Origin: UBA8190 sp003453695
GTDB taxonomy: Bacteria; Actinomycetota; Acidimicrobiia; Acidimicrobiales; UBA8190
Length of the DNA stretch: 64,000 nt
Direction: 5' to 3'
Assembly: GCA_036796975.1 (NCBI GenBank)
Contig: DAIRBY010000013.1
Coordinates: 1-64,000, forward strand
A program made the position numbers and the translations under genes. Below are positions 8,188 to 15,603 of this stretch, one piece after another (positions within the stretch are counted from its first letter, which is position 1; each line of letters starts with the position of its first letter). A model generated the notes under the pieces. The model was not told the DNA's origin, did not search any database, and saw only the letters and a list, made by a program, of their open reading frames with translations.

Positions 8188-8684
8188 CGGGGCACGAAAC
8201 TAGAACAGATTGCAGTTCCGCTGCCACCGCCGGCTTTGCATCAAGCCACTCCTGTTGAAGCGAAATCCGGCGCTTGAAGCAAAATGCCCTCATCCATCCG
8301 GACCCCCGATCTCGCCCCACTCGTAATAGGTCTCTGCCCTTGTCCCGTCCTCATTGACGCGGACGACCCTCACCGACCCAGCCGCAGAGCTGTAGTTGAA
8401 TCCCCCTGGGGGTCACAGTCCGAGTTGTGAGATGACCCTGCGGGGGGTATTGGCGGGGTGTGGACTCCAGGGCACTCGCCACTCGCTTCCGAGAGCTGAC
8501 CCTGCGCTGTGAGGCCGCTGTCCGATCCTCTTTGGTCCGGTTGGAGGCTTCCTCAACCGCCCTGGCGAAGCGGTACTGGAGCTAGGCGGGAAGCCATCGA
8601 GCTTTTGCTTCAATAGTCCCACTTCAAGCAAGAACCAAGCCACGAGGGCGTTTCTGCTGCAAAGCCGCCACCCCCTCCGGGGCG
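8188..8684. other. Gene-free 0.5-kb region bounded internally by an inverted repeat
   Basis: No convincing coding frame, tRNA or known RNA is seen here between the Ltp/DUF35 operon and apt. The base composition is visibly less G+C-rich than the flanks. An exact 11-base inverted repeat, TTGAAGCAAAA at 8274-8284 and its complement at 8603-8613, encloses 340 bases. A variant TTGAAGCGAAA lies at 8255-8265, and a related CTTCAAGCAAGAA at 8622-8634. The promoter of the operon reading left from 8187 must lie in the left part of this stretch. Confidence 0.55.
8274..8613. repeat. 340-bp segment with exact 11-bp terminal inverted repeats
   Basis: TTGAAGCAAAA reads outward-in at 8274-8284 and as its exact complement at 8603-8613. 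No transposase frame lies between and no flanking target duplication is obvious, so this could be a decayed miniature element, the binding sites of a regulator, or chance in a less constrained region. Confidence applies to the repeat itself rather than to a mobile origin. Confidence 0.4.
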
Positions 8685-9233
8685 TTAGGAGCCGGGGACC
8701 AGGATGCGGACGTCGAGGTCGGCCAGCTTGTCCCGGCCGCCCAGGCCGGCCACCTCCAACAGCGCCGCGATCCCCACCACCTCGGCCCCCGAGCGTCGCA
8801 CCAGCTCCACCGTTGCGAGCACGGTGCCGCCGGTGGCCACCACGTCGTCGATGATGACCACCCGGTCGCCGCGGCGCAGGGCGTCGGTGTGCATCTCGAG
8901 GGCGGCCTCGCCGTACTCGAGGGTGTAGCCCACCGTGACCTTGGAGGCGGGGAGCTTCCCGACCTTGCGCACGGGGACGAGCCCCGCCCTGCGCTCGTAG
9001 GCAACGGGCGCGCCCAGGATGAAGCCACGCGCCTCTATGGCCACGATCTTGTCGACGGGCCCGGCGAACACCCCGGCGAGCCACCGCACGGCGGCGGCGA
9101 ACCCTTCGGGGTCGCCGAGGACCGGGGTGATGTCCTTGAACACCACACCGGGCTGGGGGAAGTCGGGCACGTCGCGCACGAGGGAGGCGACGAGCCGGGC
9201 GGGATCGGCGGCGGGTGTCACCTCAGGTGACAT
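8685..9233 (-). CDS. apt: Adenine phosphoribosyltransferase
   Basis: Purine salvage enzyme making AMP from adenine and PRPP in the cytosol. 182 residues, the normal length. Diagnostic segments: PDFPQPGVVFKDITPVLGD near the N-terminus, IEARGFILGAPVA, LPVRKVGKLP-like VPVRKVGKLPASK, and the PRPP loop VVIIDDVVATGGT. The 5' end overlaps the upstream ABC permease by 11 bases, so it is likely co-transcribed with the exporter genes; a functional link between them is not evident. Confidence 0.93.
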   Translation of the reverse strand: MSPEVTPAADPARLVASLVRDVPDFPQPGVVFKDITPVLGDPEGFAAAVRWLAGVFAGPVDKIVAIEARGFILGAPVAYERRAGLVPVRKVGKLPASKVTVGYTLEYGEAALEMHTDALRRGDRVVIIDDVVATGGTVLATVELVRRSGAEVVGIAALLEVAGLGGRDKLADLDVRILVPGS

Positions 9234-10017
9234 CGGCGCGCAACGTCGTGAACGACCCCGCCGCCACCAGCACCACGCCGTAGGCCAGCAGTACGAGGGC
9301 TCCCTCCCACCAGGTCACGAGATGGGCGAGGCCGGACCCGAAAGCGCCGCGCACTTCGGGACGGGCGGTGACCGACTCGAGTGCCTGGGCCACCTCGCTG
9401 GGCAGCCACCGGCCCACCGAGGGGACAGCCGCCACCAGAATGGGCTCCACGATGGCGGTGGCACCCAGGCCGACCACGAGCGCCACCACCTGGTTCTTGA
9501 GGATCGCCCCGAGACCCACGCCGTAGGCGGCGAACAGGACGCAGGCGGCCGCCACCCCCGGCCACACGTGCCGGAACTCGGTGAGCATGCGCCCCGACGT
9601 GCCCAGGCCTCCGGCCACGGCCCCGTAACCGAAGACGAGGCTCACCGCGCCCGCCACGGCGGCCACGACCAGACCGGCTCCCAGGGCCACGAGGAGCTTG
9701 GACGTCGCCACCCAGCCTCGGCGCGGCTGGGCCAGGAAGGTGGAGGTGATCGTCTTGTGGCGGTTCTCTCCGGTGATCATGATCACCCCCAGCACCAGGG
9801 CCAGGTCGATCGCCACCGTCATCACCGAGAAGACCACGTCGTACCAGCCCACCGTGCCGCGTGCCGGGAACACGACGCTCACGTCGCGGCGGTTGTGCGG
9901 CACGAAGCCGATGACGACGCTGAGCGCCCCGGTGAGGAGAGCCGCCACCCCGAGCAGCACCCAGGTGGACCAGACGGTGCGCAGCTTGAGCACCTCCGAG
10001 CGCAACAGTCGGGTCAC
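9223..10017 (-). CDS. ABC-2 type exporter, permease subunit
   Basis: 264-residue integral membrane protein with about six hydrophobic helices, beginning MTRLLRSEVLKLRTVWSTW, a start seen in many actinobacterial ABC-2 permeases. The segment EN-RHKTITSTFLAQP also fits this family. It is encoded directly after the ATPase with a four-base overlap (GTG start within the ATPase stop), so the two form one exporter. The substrate is unknown; relatives export drugs, lipids or peptides such as lantibiotics. Confidence 0.85.
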   Translation of the reverse strand: MTRLLRSEVLKLRTVWSTWVLLGVAALLTGALSVVIGFVPHNRRDVSVVFPARGTVGWYDVVFSVMTVAIDLALVLGVIMITGENRHKTITSTFLAQPRRGWVATSKLLVALGAGLVVAAVAGAVSLVFGYGAVAGGLGTSGRMLTEFRHVWPGVAAACVLFAAYGVGLGAILKNQVVALVVGLGATAIVEPILVAAVPSVGRWLPSEVAQALESVTARPEVRGAFGSGLAHLVTWWEGALVLLAYGVVLVAAGSFTTLRADVT

Positions 10018-10958
10018 GACGGGCTCCTCGAGGTGGTGCCGGCCGGAGCGAGCTGGGTGAAGGTCCCGGCGGACGGAGCAGCCGAAGTGAGGTCGAAGAA
10101 CAGCTGCTCGAGCGACTCCCCCGAGGTCGACATCTCGAGCACCACCACCTGATGGTCGGCCATGGTCCGCCCCACTGCGTCGGGCGTGGTGCCCGTGGCC
10201 TCCACGACGTCACCCACCCGGCGCACCTCGGTGCCGGCCGCGCCGAGCAGGGCGGCCAGTCGCTCGGCGTCGGGGGTGCGCACCCGCACGGTGGCCTTCG
10301 CCCCCCGGCGCAACTCCTCCAAGGGGCCGTGGCCGGCCATGCGCCCGTGGTTGAGCACGATGACGTCGTCCACGGTCTGGGCCGCCTCGGCCAGCAGGTG
10401 CGAGGAGATGAGCACCACCCGCCCCTCTGACGCGAACCAGCGCAGGAAGCCGCGCAGCCAGGCGATGCCCTGGGGGTCCAGCCCGTTGGCGGGCTCGTCG
10501 AGGATGAGCACCTCGGGGTCGCCGAGCAGCGCCCGGGCCAGCTCCAGGCGCTGGCGCATGCCCATCGAGTACCCACCCACGTGCCGCTCGGCGTCAGGGC
10601 GCAGACCGACCAGCTCGAGCACCTCGTCGACGCGGTCGTCGCCGATGCCGTCCACGGCGGCGATGGCACGGAGGTGGTTCCGGGCTGAGCGCGCCGGATG
10701 GAAACCCGACGACTCGAGGACGGCCCCCACGGTTCGCATGGGATCGGGCAGGTCGTGGTACGGCACGCCGTTCACCAGGGCCCGCCCGGCGCTGGGACGC
10801 ACCAAGCCCAGCAGCATTCGCAGCGTGGTGGTCTTGCCGGCCCCGTTGGGACCGAGAAAGCCGGTGACGGTTCCCTGCGCCACGGTGAAGCTCAGCCCGT
10901 CGACGGCGAGCACCGCCCCGAACCGCTTGGTGAGGCCCTGGACCTCGATGCTTGCCAC
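10014..10958 (-). CDS. ABC transporter ATP-binding protein (ABC-2 exporter)
   Basis: 314-residue cytosolic ATPase. Walker A GPNGAGKTTT, signature-like YSMGMRQRLELARALL, Walker B VLILDEPANGLDP and the H-loop ISSHLL are all present, so it should hydrolyse ATP. The GTG at 10958 is chosen because GGAGGG lies about eight bases upstream; in-frame sequence further upstream is non-coding shadow. The C-terminal 90 residues form the accessory domain usual in drug/lantibiotic exporters. Overlaps the permease gene by four bases. Confidence 0.88.
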   Translation of the reverse strand: MASIEVQGLTKRFGAVLAVDGLSFTVAQGTVTGFLGPNGAGKTTTLRMLLGLVRPSAGRALVNGVPYHDLPDPMRTVGAVLESSGFHPARSARNHLRAIAAVDGIGDDRVDEVLELVGLRPDAERHVGGYSMGMRQRLELARALLGDPEVLILDEPANGLDPQGIAWLRGFLRWFASEGRVVLISSHLLAEAAQTVDDVIVLNHGRMAGHGPLEELRRGAKATVRVRTPDAERLAALLGAAGTEVRRVGDVVEATGTTPDAVGRTMADHQVVVLEMSTSGESLEQLFFDLTSAAPSAGTFTQLAPAGTTSRSPS

Positions 10959-11029
10959 GCTGACGCCCTCCGGGATTTGGCCTCGTCGATGGTCGGCCGG
11001 CCGCGATCGGGGCCGGCCCCGCCCGACGT

Positions 11030-12115
11030 TCAGCCTGCGAAGGTCAGGACCTGGCGGATCACCTCTCCCCGCTTCATGGCGTCGAAGGCCTCCTGGGCCT
11101 GGGAGATGTCGAGGCGGGAGGTGATCATCCCCTCGAGGTCGAGCCGGCCCGCCTTCCACAGGCGGATGAGCCGGTGGAACTCGGTGCGCACGTCCGCCGA
11201 GCCGTAGTAGGAGCCGAGGAGCTTCTTCTCCATGAAGAACAGCTCGAAGGCGTTGAACTCGACCATGGCGTCGCTGCGCCCGGCCCCCACGATGACGGCG
11301 GTGCCGCCCCGGCGCACGGCGTCGTAGGCGGCGCGGATGGTCTGGGGCAGCCCGATGCACTCGAAGCTGTAGTCGAAGCCCTCGCCCTCGTTGATCTCCA
11401 TGTTGGCGGCGTCCACCTCGCCGGGCTGCACCCCGCGGGTGGCGCCGAAGCGCTGTGCCTCCTTGAGCTTCGAGTCGACCGTGTCGACGGCCACGATCTC
11501 GGCGGCTCCGGCCACGCGCGCCCCTTGAACGGCGGCGATGCCGACACCTCCCGCCCCGTAGACGACGACGCTCGAGCCGGGCTTCACCTTGGCGGTGTTG
11601 AGCGCCGCACCCACGCCGGTGGTGACGCCGCAGCCGATGAGGGCGGCGATCTCGTACGGCACATCGTCGGGTATCTTCACCACGCCCTGTTCGGGGATCA
11701 CCATCTGCTCGGCGAAGGTGCCGGTGCCGGCGAAGCCGAACACGGGCGAGCCGCCCTGGGAGAACTTGGCCGCCCCGGCGATGTTGTAGAAGATCTGCAC
11801 ACACAGGTTGGGCTCGCCCCGGCGGCAGGCCCGGCACACGCCGCACGGGGGCGTCCACGCCACGATCACGTGGTCCCCCACCGCCACCTGGCCGACCCCC
11901 TCGCCCACTTCGACCACCTCGCCGGCGCCCTCGTGGCCCAGCACGCACGGTGCGGGCATGGGCAGCGTGCCGTTCATGGCCGAGAGGTCCGAGTGGCACA
12001 CGCCGGCGGCGTGGATCTGGACCTTCACCTCACCCGGACCTGGGTCGGCGACCTCCACGTCCTCGTGGAACTCCGCAATCTCGCCGTTCGTCCCGTGGAA
12101 CACCGTTGCGCGCAT
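11030..12115 (-). CDS. Zinc-dependent alcohol dehydrogenase (class III / NDMA-type family)
   Basis: 361-residue medium-chain dehydrogenase oxidising an alcohol with NAD(P). Catalytic zinc ligands are suggested by GVCHSDLSAM and GHEGAGEV. The structural zinc motif CGVCRACRRGEPNLC is intact, and the Rossmann motif is VVYGAGGVGIAAVQGA. AGGGAGGG lies before the ATG at 12115. Close family members include actinobacterial NDMA/mycothiol-linked dehydrogenases and steroid-cluster alcohol dehydrogenases. The adjacent KstR-like regulator and the aldehyde dehydrogenase at 17378 suggest successive oxidation of a primary alcohol, which is inference. Confidence 0.88.
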   Translation of the reverse strand: MRATVFHGTNGEIAEFHEDVEVADPGPGEVKVQIHAAGVCHSDLSAMNGTLPMPAPCVLGHEGAGEVVEVGEGVGQVAVGDHVIVAWTPPCGVCRACRRGEPNLCVQIFYNIAGAAKFSQGGSPVFGFAGTGTFAEQMVIPEQGVVKIPDDVPYEIAALIGCGVTTGVGAALNTAKVKPGSSVVVYGAGGVGIAAVQGARVAGAAEIVAVDTVDSKLKEAQRFGATRGVQPGEVDAANMEINEGEGFDYSFECIGLPQTIRAAYDAVRRGGTAVIVGAGRSDAMVEFNAFELFFMEKKLLGSYYGSADVRTEFHRLIRLWKAGRLDLEGMITSRLDISQAQEAFDAMKRGEVIRQVLTFAG

Positions 12116-12200
12116 CGTGGTCCCTCCCTGGGTCCCTGGTTCAAACGAGATTCGACCATGCGGACCGGCCTGCCGCAACAGCGGCGGACCGGCGCGGGGA

Positions 12201-12842
12201 TCAGCCTTCGGCTTGGGCCCGCTGCCCCACTGCGAGCGAGTTCTGCCTCGGCGCCAAGCCGTCGGGCAGGAGCAGGCGAACGGCGGTGGCGAGCTCGTCG
12301 CGGACACGGGTCATGTCGCTCCAGCCGTTGACCCACCCCACCATCGACGAGTACCAGACATGGCCCAGCACCCGGGTCCTGTCGACGTGATCGGGCGGCT
12401 CGGGTTGGCCCATGGCCCGGATGATGATCCCGTCCATCAACGAGCCCATCTGCTGCTGGCATTCGACCGCCGCCGGGTCCGGCGAGGCGAGCGAGGCGAA
12501 CAGGGCGGCCGACAACCGGGGCTGGCGGCTCATGGCCCGAAGGGCCCGCTCGAGCACGTCGAGCACGCGCTCCGACGCCCGCTCGCCGCGAGGCGGCACC
12601 TGGGCCAGGCGGTTGTCGAGCTGTTCCACCCAGTGCACCAGGGCGGCGGCGAGCAGGTGGTCCTTGGAGGAGAAGTAGCGGTAGACGGTGCCCATGGCCA
12701 CCCGGGCCCGGGCGGCCACGTCGCGCATCTGCACGGCGTCGTAGCCCCCCTCGAGGGCCAGGGCCATGGCGGCGTCGACCACCCGCTGGCGACGCGCTTC
12801 CTGAGCCCGGGTCAGACCCCGCACGACAACCCGTTCTTGCAT
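12201..12842 (-). CDS. TetR-family regulator, KstR-like
   Basis: 213-residue repressor with an N-terminal HTH: GGYDAVQMRDVAARARVAMG followed by TVYRYFSSKDHLL. As I recall it, this is strikingly close to mycobacterial KstR (GGYEAVQMRAVADRADVAVG, TLYRYFPSKVHLL), the repressor of cholesterol catabolism that responds to steroid-CoA thioesters. The ATG at 12842 has a TAGGGT element eight bases upstream on this strand (12856-12851), so the transcript may be leaderless. Located upstream of an alcohol dehydrogenase and divergent from another TetR gene. I did not see a perfect KstR box near it, so its targets are open. Confidence 0.85.
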   Translation of the reverse strand: MQERVVVRGLTRAQEARRQRVVDAAMALALEGGYDAVQMRDVAARARVAMGTVYRYFSSKDHLLAAALVHWVEQLDNRLAQVPPRGERASERVLDVLERALRAMSRQPRLSAALFASLASPDPAAVECQQQMGSLMDGIIIRAMGQPEPPDHVDRTRVLGHVWYSSMVGWVNGWSDMTRVRDELATAVRLLLPDGLAPRQNSLAVGQRAQAEG

Positions 12843-12922
12843 GGCCCGCCACCCTACCGTGGCCCCTGCCAGCACCGGAGGCTTCGCCGCTGCGGCCGGG
12901 CGTGCCGCGGGCGGTGCCGTTC

Positions 12923-12937
12923 CTGACGGTTCGTCAG
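12923..12937. promoter_or_regulatory. Operator palindrome CTGACG-N3-CGTCAG before TetR gene
   Basis: Fifteen-base palindrome with six-base arms in the 118-base space between two divergent TetR genes. It ends 23 bases before the ATG at 12961. A TAGCGT element at 12948-12953 lies between them, seven bases before the ATG, consistent with a leaderless promoter whose -35 region the palindrome covers. The same palindrome occurs at 18894-18908 and 30390-30404, suggesting autoregulation plus control of those operons by the TetR protein encoded here. Confidence 0.75.
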
Positions 12938-12960
12938 CCTCTGGCGGTAGCGTGGCCGGG

Positions 12961-13719
12961 ATGGCCCGCGAGCCCGAGACCCTGGCCGCCACCGACGGAC
13001 GGCTCCCGGGCCGGCGCGGCCAGGCCACCCGCCAGCGCCTGCTCACCTGCACCGCCGAGCTGCTCGAGGGCACGCCGTGGCGCTCGATCAAGGTCATCGA
13101 CATCGCCCGCCAGGCCGGGACCTCGCCGGCCACCTTCTACCAGTACTTCGAGAACGTGGAGCAGGCCATCCTGGTGCTGGCCGAGGAGCTGACCGAGGGT
13201 GCGGGCCAGCTGGCGGCGCTGGTCGACGGCGACTGGTCCGAGGAGGCCGGATGGGACACGGCCCGTCAGGTGGTCCGGGGCTTCATGGACTACTGGGAGG
13301 CCAACCGGGCCGTGTTCAGGGTGGTGGAGCTGGCCACCGAGGAGGGGGACCTGCGCTTTCGGGGACTGCGGGTGCGGGCGCTGAACGCCGTGACCGTCAC
13401 CCTCGCCCGCGTCGTCGCCGGTGCGGCGCCGAAGGGCAGTCCGGCCGGCGACGACCCCATGACGGTGGCCGCCACGCTGATCTCGATGCTGGCCCATGTG
13501 GCCGCCCATCGCTACGGATACGAGTTCTGGGGGATCCGCACCGACTCGTTGGTCGACAGCCAAGCTCGGATCCTTTTGTGGTCGGTGACGGGGCGCACGG
13601 CGCCGGCCGGCAGCGAAGGCGCTGTGCCTGCACCGCGCAGCGGCCCCGTGGTGGGAGGAGGGGCGGCGCGCGCCCGCACCGACGCCGCCCGCCGGGCGGC
13701 CCGCCGGGTGAGCGAGTAG
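12961..13719 (+). CDS. TetR-family regulator, candidate owner of the CTGACGG operator
   Basis: 252-residue repressor. The HTH region reads WRSIKVIDIARQAGTSPATFYQYFENVEQAIL near residues 35-70, a canonical TetR DNA-binding domain; the rest is a ligand domain of the type found in mycobacterial TetR proteins, ending in an Arg/Ala-rich tail. The start at 12961 is preferred over the in-frame ATG at 12841: it begins just before the domain and follows a TAGCGT -10 at seven bases, giving a leaderless mRNA. An operator sits directly upstream, so it probably represses itself and the two other loci with the same site. The ligand is unknown; an acyl-CoA or steroid intermediate is plausible. Confidence 0.83.
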   Translation: MAREPETLAATDGRLPGRRGQATRQRLLTCTAELLEGTPWRSIKVIDIARQAGTSPATFYQYFENVEQAILVLAEELTEGAGQLAALVDGDWSEEAGWDTARQVVRGFMDYWEANRAVFRVVELATEEGDLRFRGLRVRALNAVTVTLARVVAGAAPKGSPAGDDPMTVAATLISMLAHVAAHRYGYEFWGIRTDSLVDSQARILLWSVTGRTAPAGSEGAVPAPRSGPVVGGGAARARTDAARRAARRVSE

Positions 13720-13752
13720 AGCGGCACGGACCGGTTCGACCCCGGCGGTCGT

Positions 13753-14691
13753 TTACTTGACGGCCACCGGGTTGACCGGCGAGCCCAGTCCCCCGGTGAA
13801 CGGGAGCGGGGTGGCGTCGAGGAAGTAGGTGTAGGCGCCGTCTCGGGCGCAGTCGGCGGCCAGGGTGTCGAGGACGAAATTCTGCCCCTGCAGCAGCCCC
13901 ATCTCCACCAGGTGGAGCAGGTGCACCGGAAGATAGGTGTCCTCCCGTTCGCTCGGCACCACCTCGAGAGAGAGGGTGTCCGTGGCCACCGCCGCCACAT
14001 CCCGCTCGTGCAGCCACCCCGCCGTGGCCATGGTCAGCCCCGGCGCCGGAAAGGCGTAGTCGAACAGCGCCTGGCGGGTGCGCCCGGCGCGGAGGTGGCA
14101 CATCTGGCCGGTCCGCACCAGCACGGCGTCGCCGGGCTCCACCGATGTGCCGGCGTGGCGCTCGGCGGCGTCGAGGTCGTCGGCACTGATGGGGTAGCCG
14201 GGTTCGAGGAAGTCGATGCCCATGGCTCCGGCGACGTCGAGCAACACGCCCCGGGTGACGAGGGGGCCCACCTTGTCGATGCCGCAGCGCGCCGCGCCGG
14301 ACTCGGTCACCGTGGCGGCGCTGTGCCCGTTGTAGAGCGTGCCGCCGTAGCTCACGTGGGCGAGCGCGTCCCAGTGGGTCGCTGCCTGCAGGGCCATGGT
14401 GACGACGTCTTCACTGGAGCAGATCCACTCGGGGTCGTCCGACAGCGGGTTGTTGACCGCCACCATCGTCCGGGTCGGGTTCACCCGTCCGGGAACCAGT
14501 CCGATCTGGATCCCTTCGTGCTCGGACATCGCCAGCCCCAAGGAGAAGGCCTTGCCGGTGCGGACCGCTGCCGCGGCCCGCCGGCGGGCGGCGTCGTCGA
14601 TCAGGTTGAGCGTGCCCCGTTCGTCGTCGTCACCCCAGCGACCCCAGTTGCGCACCCGCGAGGCGACCTCGGTGAACCGCTTGGACGACAC
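13753..14691 (-). CDS. Cyclase-family metal hydrolase (kynurenine formamidase-like)
   Basis: About 312 residues of the PF04199 cyclase/formamidase family, metal-dependent hydrolases that open lactams, lactones or amides. The metal-site motif appears as THWDALAHV, with GDAVLVRTG and GWLHERDVAAVATDT further on, as in long 'cyclase family proteins'. In-frame ATGs exist at 14763 and 14739, but the GTG at 14691 directly precedes the conserved region and has TACATT (14705-14700) eight bases upstream, so I chose it. Substrate unknown. It is separated from the upstream gene by a strong hairpin. Confidence 0.8.
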   Translation of the reverse strand: MSSKRFTEVASRVRNWGRWGDDDERGTLNLIDDAARRRAAAAVRTGKAFSLGLAMSEHEGIQIGLVPGRVNPTRTMVAVNNPLSDDPEWICSSEDVVTMALQAATHWDALAHVSYGGTLYNGHSAATVTESGAARCGIDKVGPLVTRGVLLDVAGAMGIDFLEPGYPISADDLDAAERHAGTSVEPGDAVLVRTGQMCHLRAGRTRQALFDYAFPAPGLTMATAGWLHERDVAAVATDTLSLEVVPSEREDTYLPVHLLHLVEMGLLQGQNFVLDTLAADCARDGAYTYFLDATPLPFTGGLGSPVNPVAVK

Positions 14692-14791
14692 AGAAGCGGA
14701 ATGTACCGAACCCCACAGGGGCGGCCCCAGCCGAGCCATTCGATCGTGCGGGCGTGCAGGCACATGTCAAGAAGTGGTGCAGGCACGTACG

Positions 14792-14814
14792 AAAAAAGGG
14801 GCCAAGGCCCCTTT
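14792..14814 (-). terminator. Intrinsic terminator-like hairpin on the minus strand
   Basis: Stem AAAGGGGCC/GGCCCCTTT with a two-base centre; on the minus strand it is followed by three more T, giving a six-T run. It lies just upstream of the cyclase gene and would stop minus-strand transcripts that run antisense through 14902-15588. On the plus strand only three T follow, so termination there would be weak. Confidence 0.6.
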
Positions 14815-14901
14815 GACGCGGGGCCCTCCAAGGCGGACGCTGGGCCAAAGCCCCTGCCGGGGGCCGACCCGGGTGCCGTGGGGCTGTGAAAGGGGGTCGC
14901 C

Positions 14902-15588
14902 GTGAGCGGCCAACGCACTTCCCGGTGGATGGGACCTGTCGGGATCGCCATCCTCGCTCTCATCTTCGTGGTCTTCGGGCCCCTCAGCGGGAACGCGCCG
15001 GGGGAGAACGCCTCGGGGGCCACCGTGGTGTCGTACTGGAGCACGAGCACCCACCAGGACGTGGGCTGGCTCTCGATCTACATGGTCGGCTTGGCCCTGG
15101 CTCTCCTCTTGGTGTGGGCAACCCAGCTGCGTACCATCCTGCGGGACGCCGAGGGCCGCCCCAGCTTCCTGCCCAACGTCGCTTTCGCCGGCGGCATCAT
15201 CTTCGTGGCCGGAACCGTGGTCACCGGCATCGATCACATGGTGCTCATCGTTGCCGCCCACAACCACCAGGCCGGCATCGCCCAGACCGCGAACTTCATC
15301 GATCAAAACAACTACCTGCCCTTGTTGTTCGGATTGAGCCTGCTCACTCTGGCCACCGGCGCCGCCATCTTGAACCGCTCGTCGCTCCCCAAATGGTTGG
15401 GGTGGGTGTCGGTGGTGCTCGGGGTGCTGTGCGTGGCCGGTCCGCTCTCGTTCTTCGGGCTCATCGGAAGCGGTGTGTGGCTGGCAGTGGCTGGCTTCGT
15501 GGTGGGATACCACCAACCCGGCACCGAAAGCAGGCCCGCCGGCGCCCCGCAGACCTTGGGGGCGGGGCAGACGGTCAGCTCGAGCTGA
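14902..15588 (+). CDS. Multi-pass membrane protein of unknown function
   Basis: 228 residues with about six to seven hydrophobic helices, beginning with a helix at residues 11-30 (GIAILALIFVVFGPL). GTG start with AAAGGGGG about six bases upstream. A conserved-looking short motif GIDHMVLIVAAHNH sits in the middle of the protein and could bind a metal or haem. I do not recognise the family; it resembles actinobacterial DUF4386-type membrane proteins only in length and topology. It is a single-gene unit converging on the amidohydrolase gene. Confidence 0.7.
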   Translation: MSGQRTSRWMGPVGIAILALIFVVFGPLSGNAPGENASGATVVSYWSTSTHQDVGWLSIYMVGLALALLLVWATQLRTILRDAEGRPSFLPNVAFAGGIIFVAGTVVTGIDHMVLIVAAHNHQAGIAQTANFIDQNNYLPLLFGLSLLTLATGAAILNRSSLPKWLGWVSVVLGVLCVAGPLSFFGLIGSGVWLAVAGFVVGYHQPGTESRPAGAPQTLGAGQTVSSS

Positions 15589-15593
15589 CCGTC
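15570..15593. terminator. 24-bp perfect palindrome between convergent genes
   Basis: GACGGTCAGCTC followed by its exact reverse complement, containing the stop codon of the upstream membrane-protein gene. It can fold as a ten-base stem with a four-base loop on either strand and sits in the 15-base gap between convergent stops. No T-run follows, so it is best described as a bidirectional terminator or mRNA 3'-end hairpin. Confidence 0.5.
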
Positions 15594-15603
15594 CGGAGGG
15601 CGA

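Noticed and set aside
8206..8221. GAAC-N8-GTTC as a KstR-type box upstream of the Ltp/DUF35 operon
   Set aside because: KstR half-sites are separated by two bases rather than eight, so the spacing does not fit; kept only as a loose similarity.
13724..13745. GGTTCGACCCC resembling a tRNA T-arm
   Set aside because: No acceptor, D-arm or anticodon stem can be paired around it.
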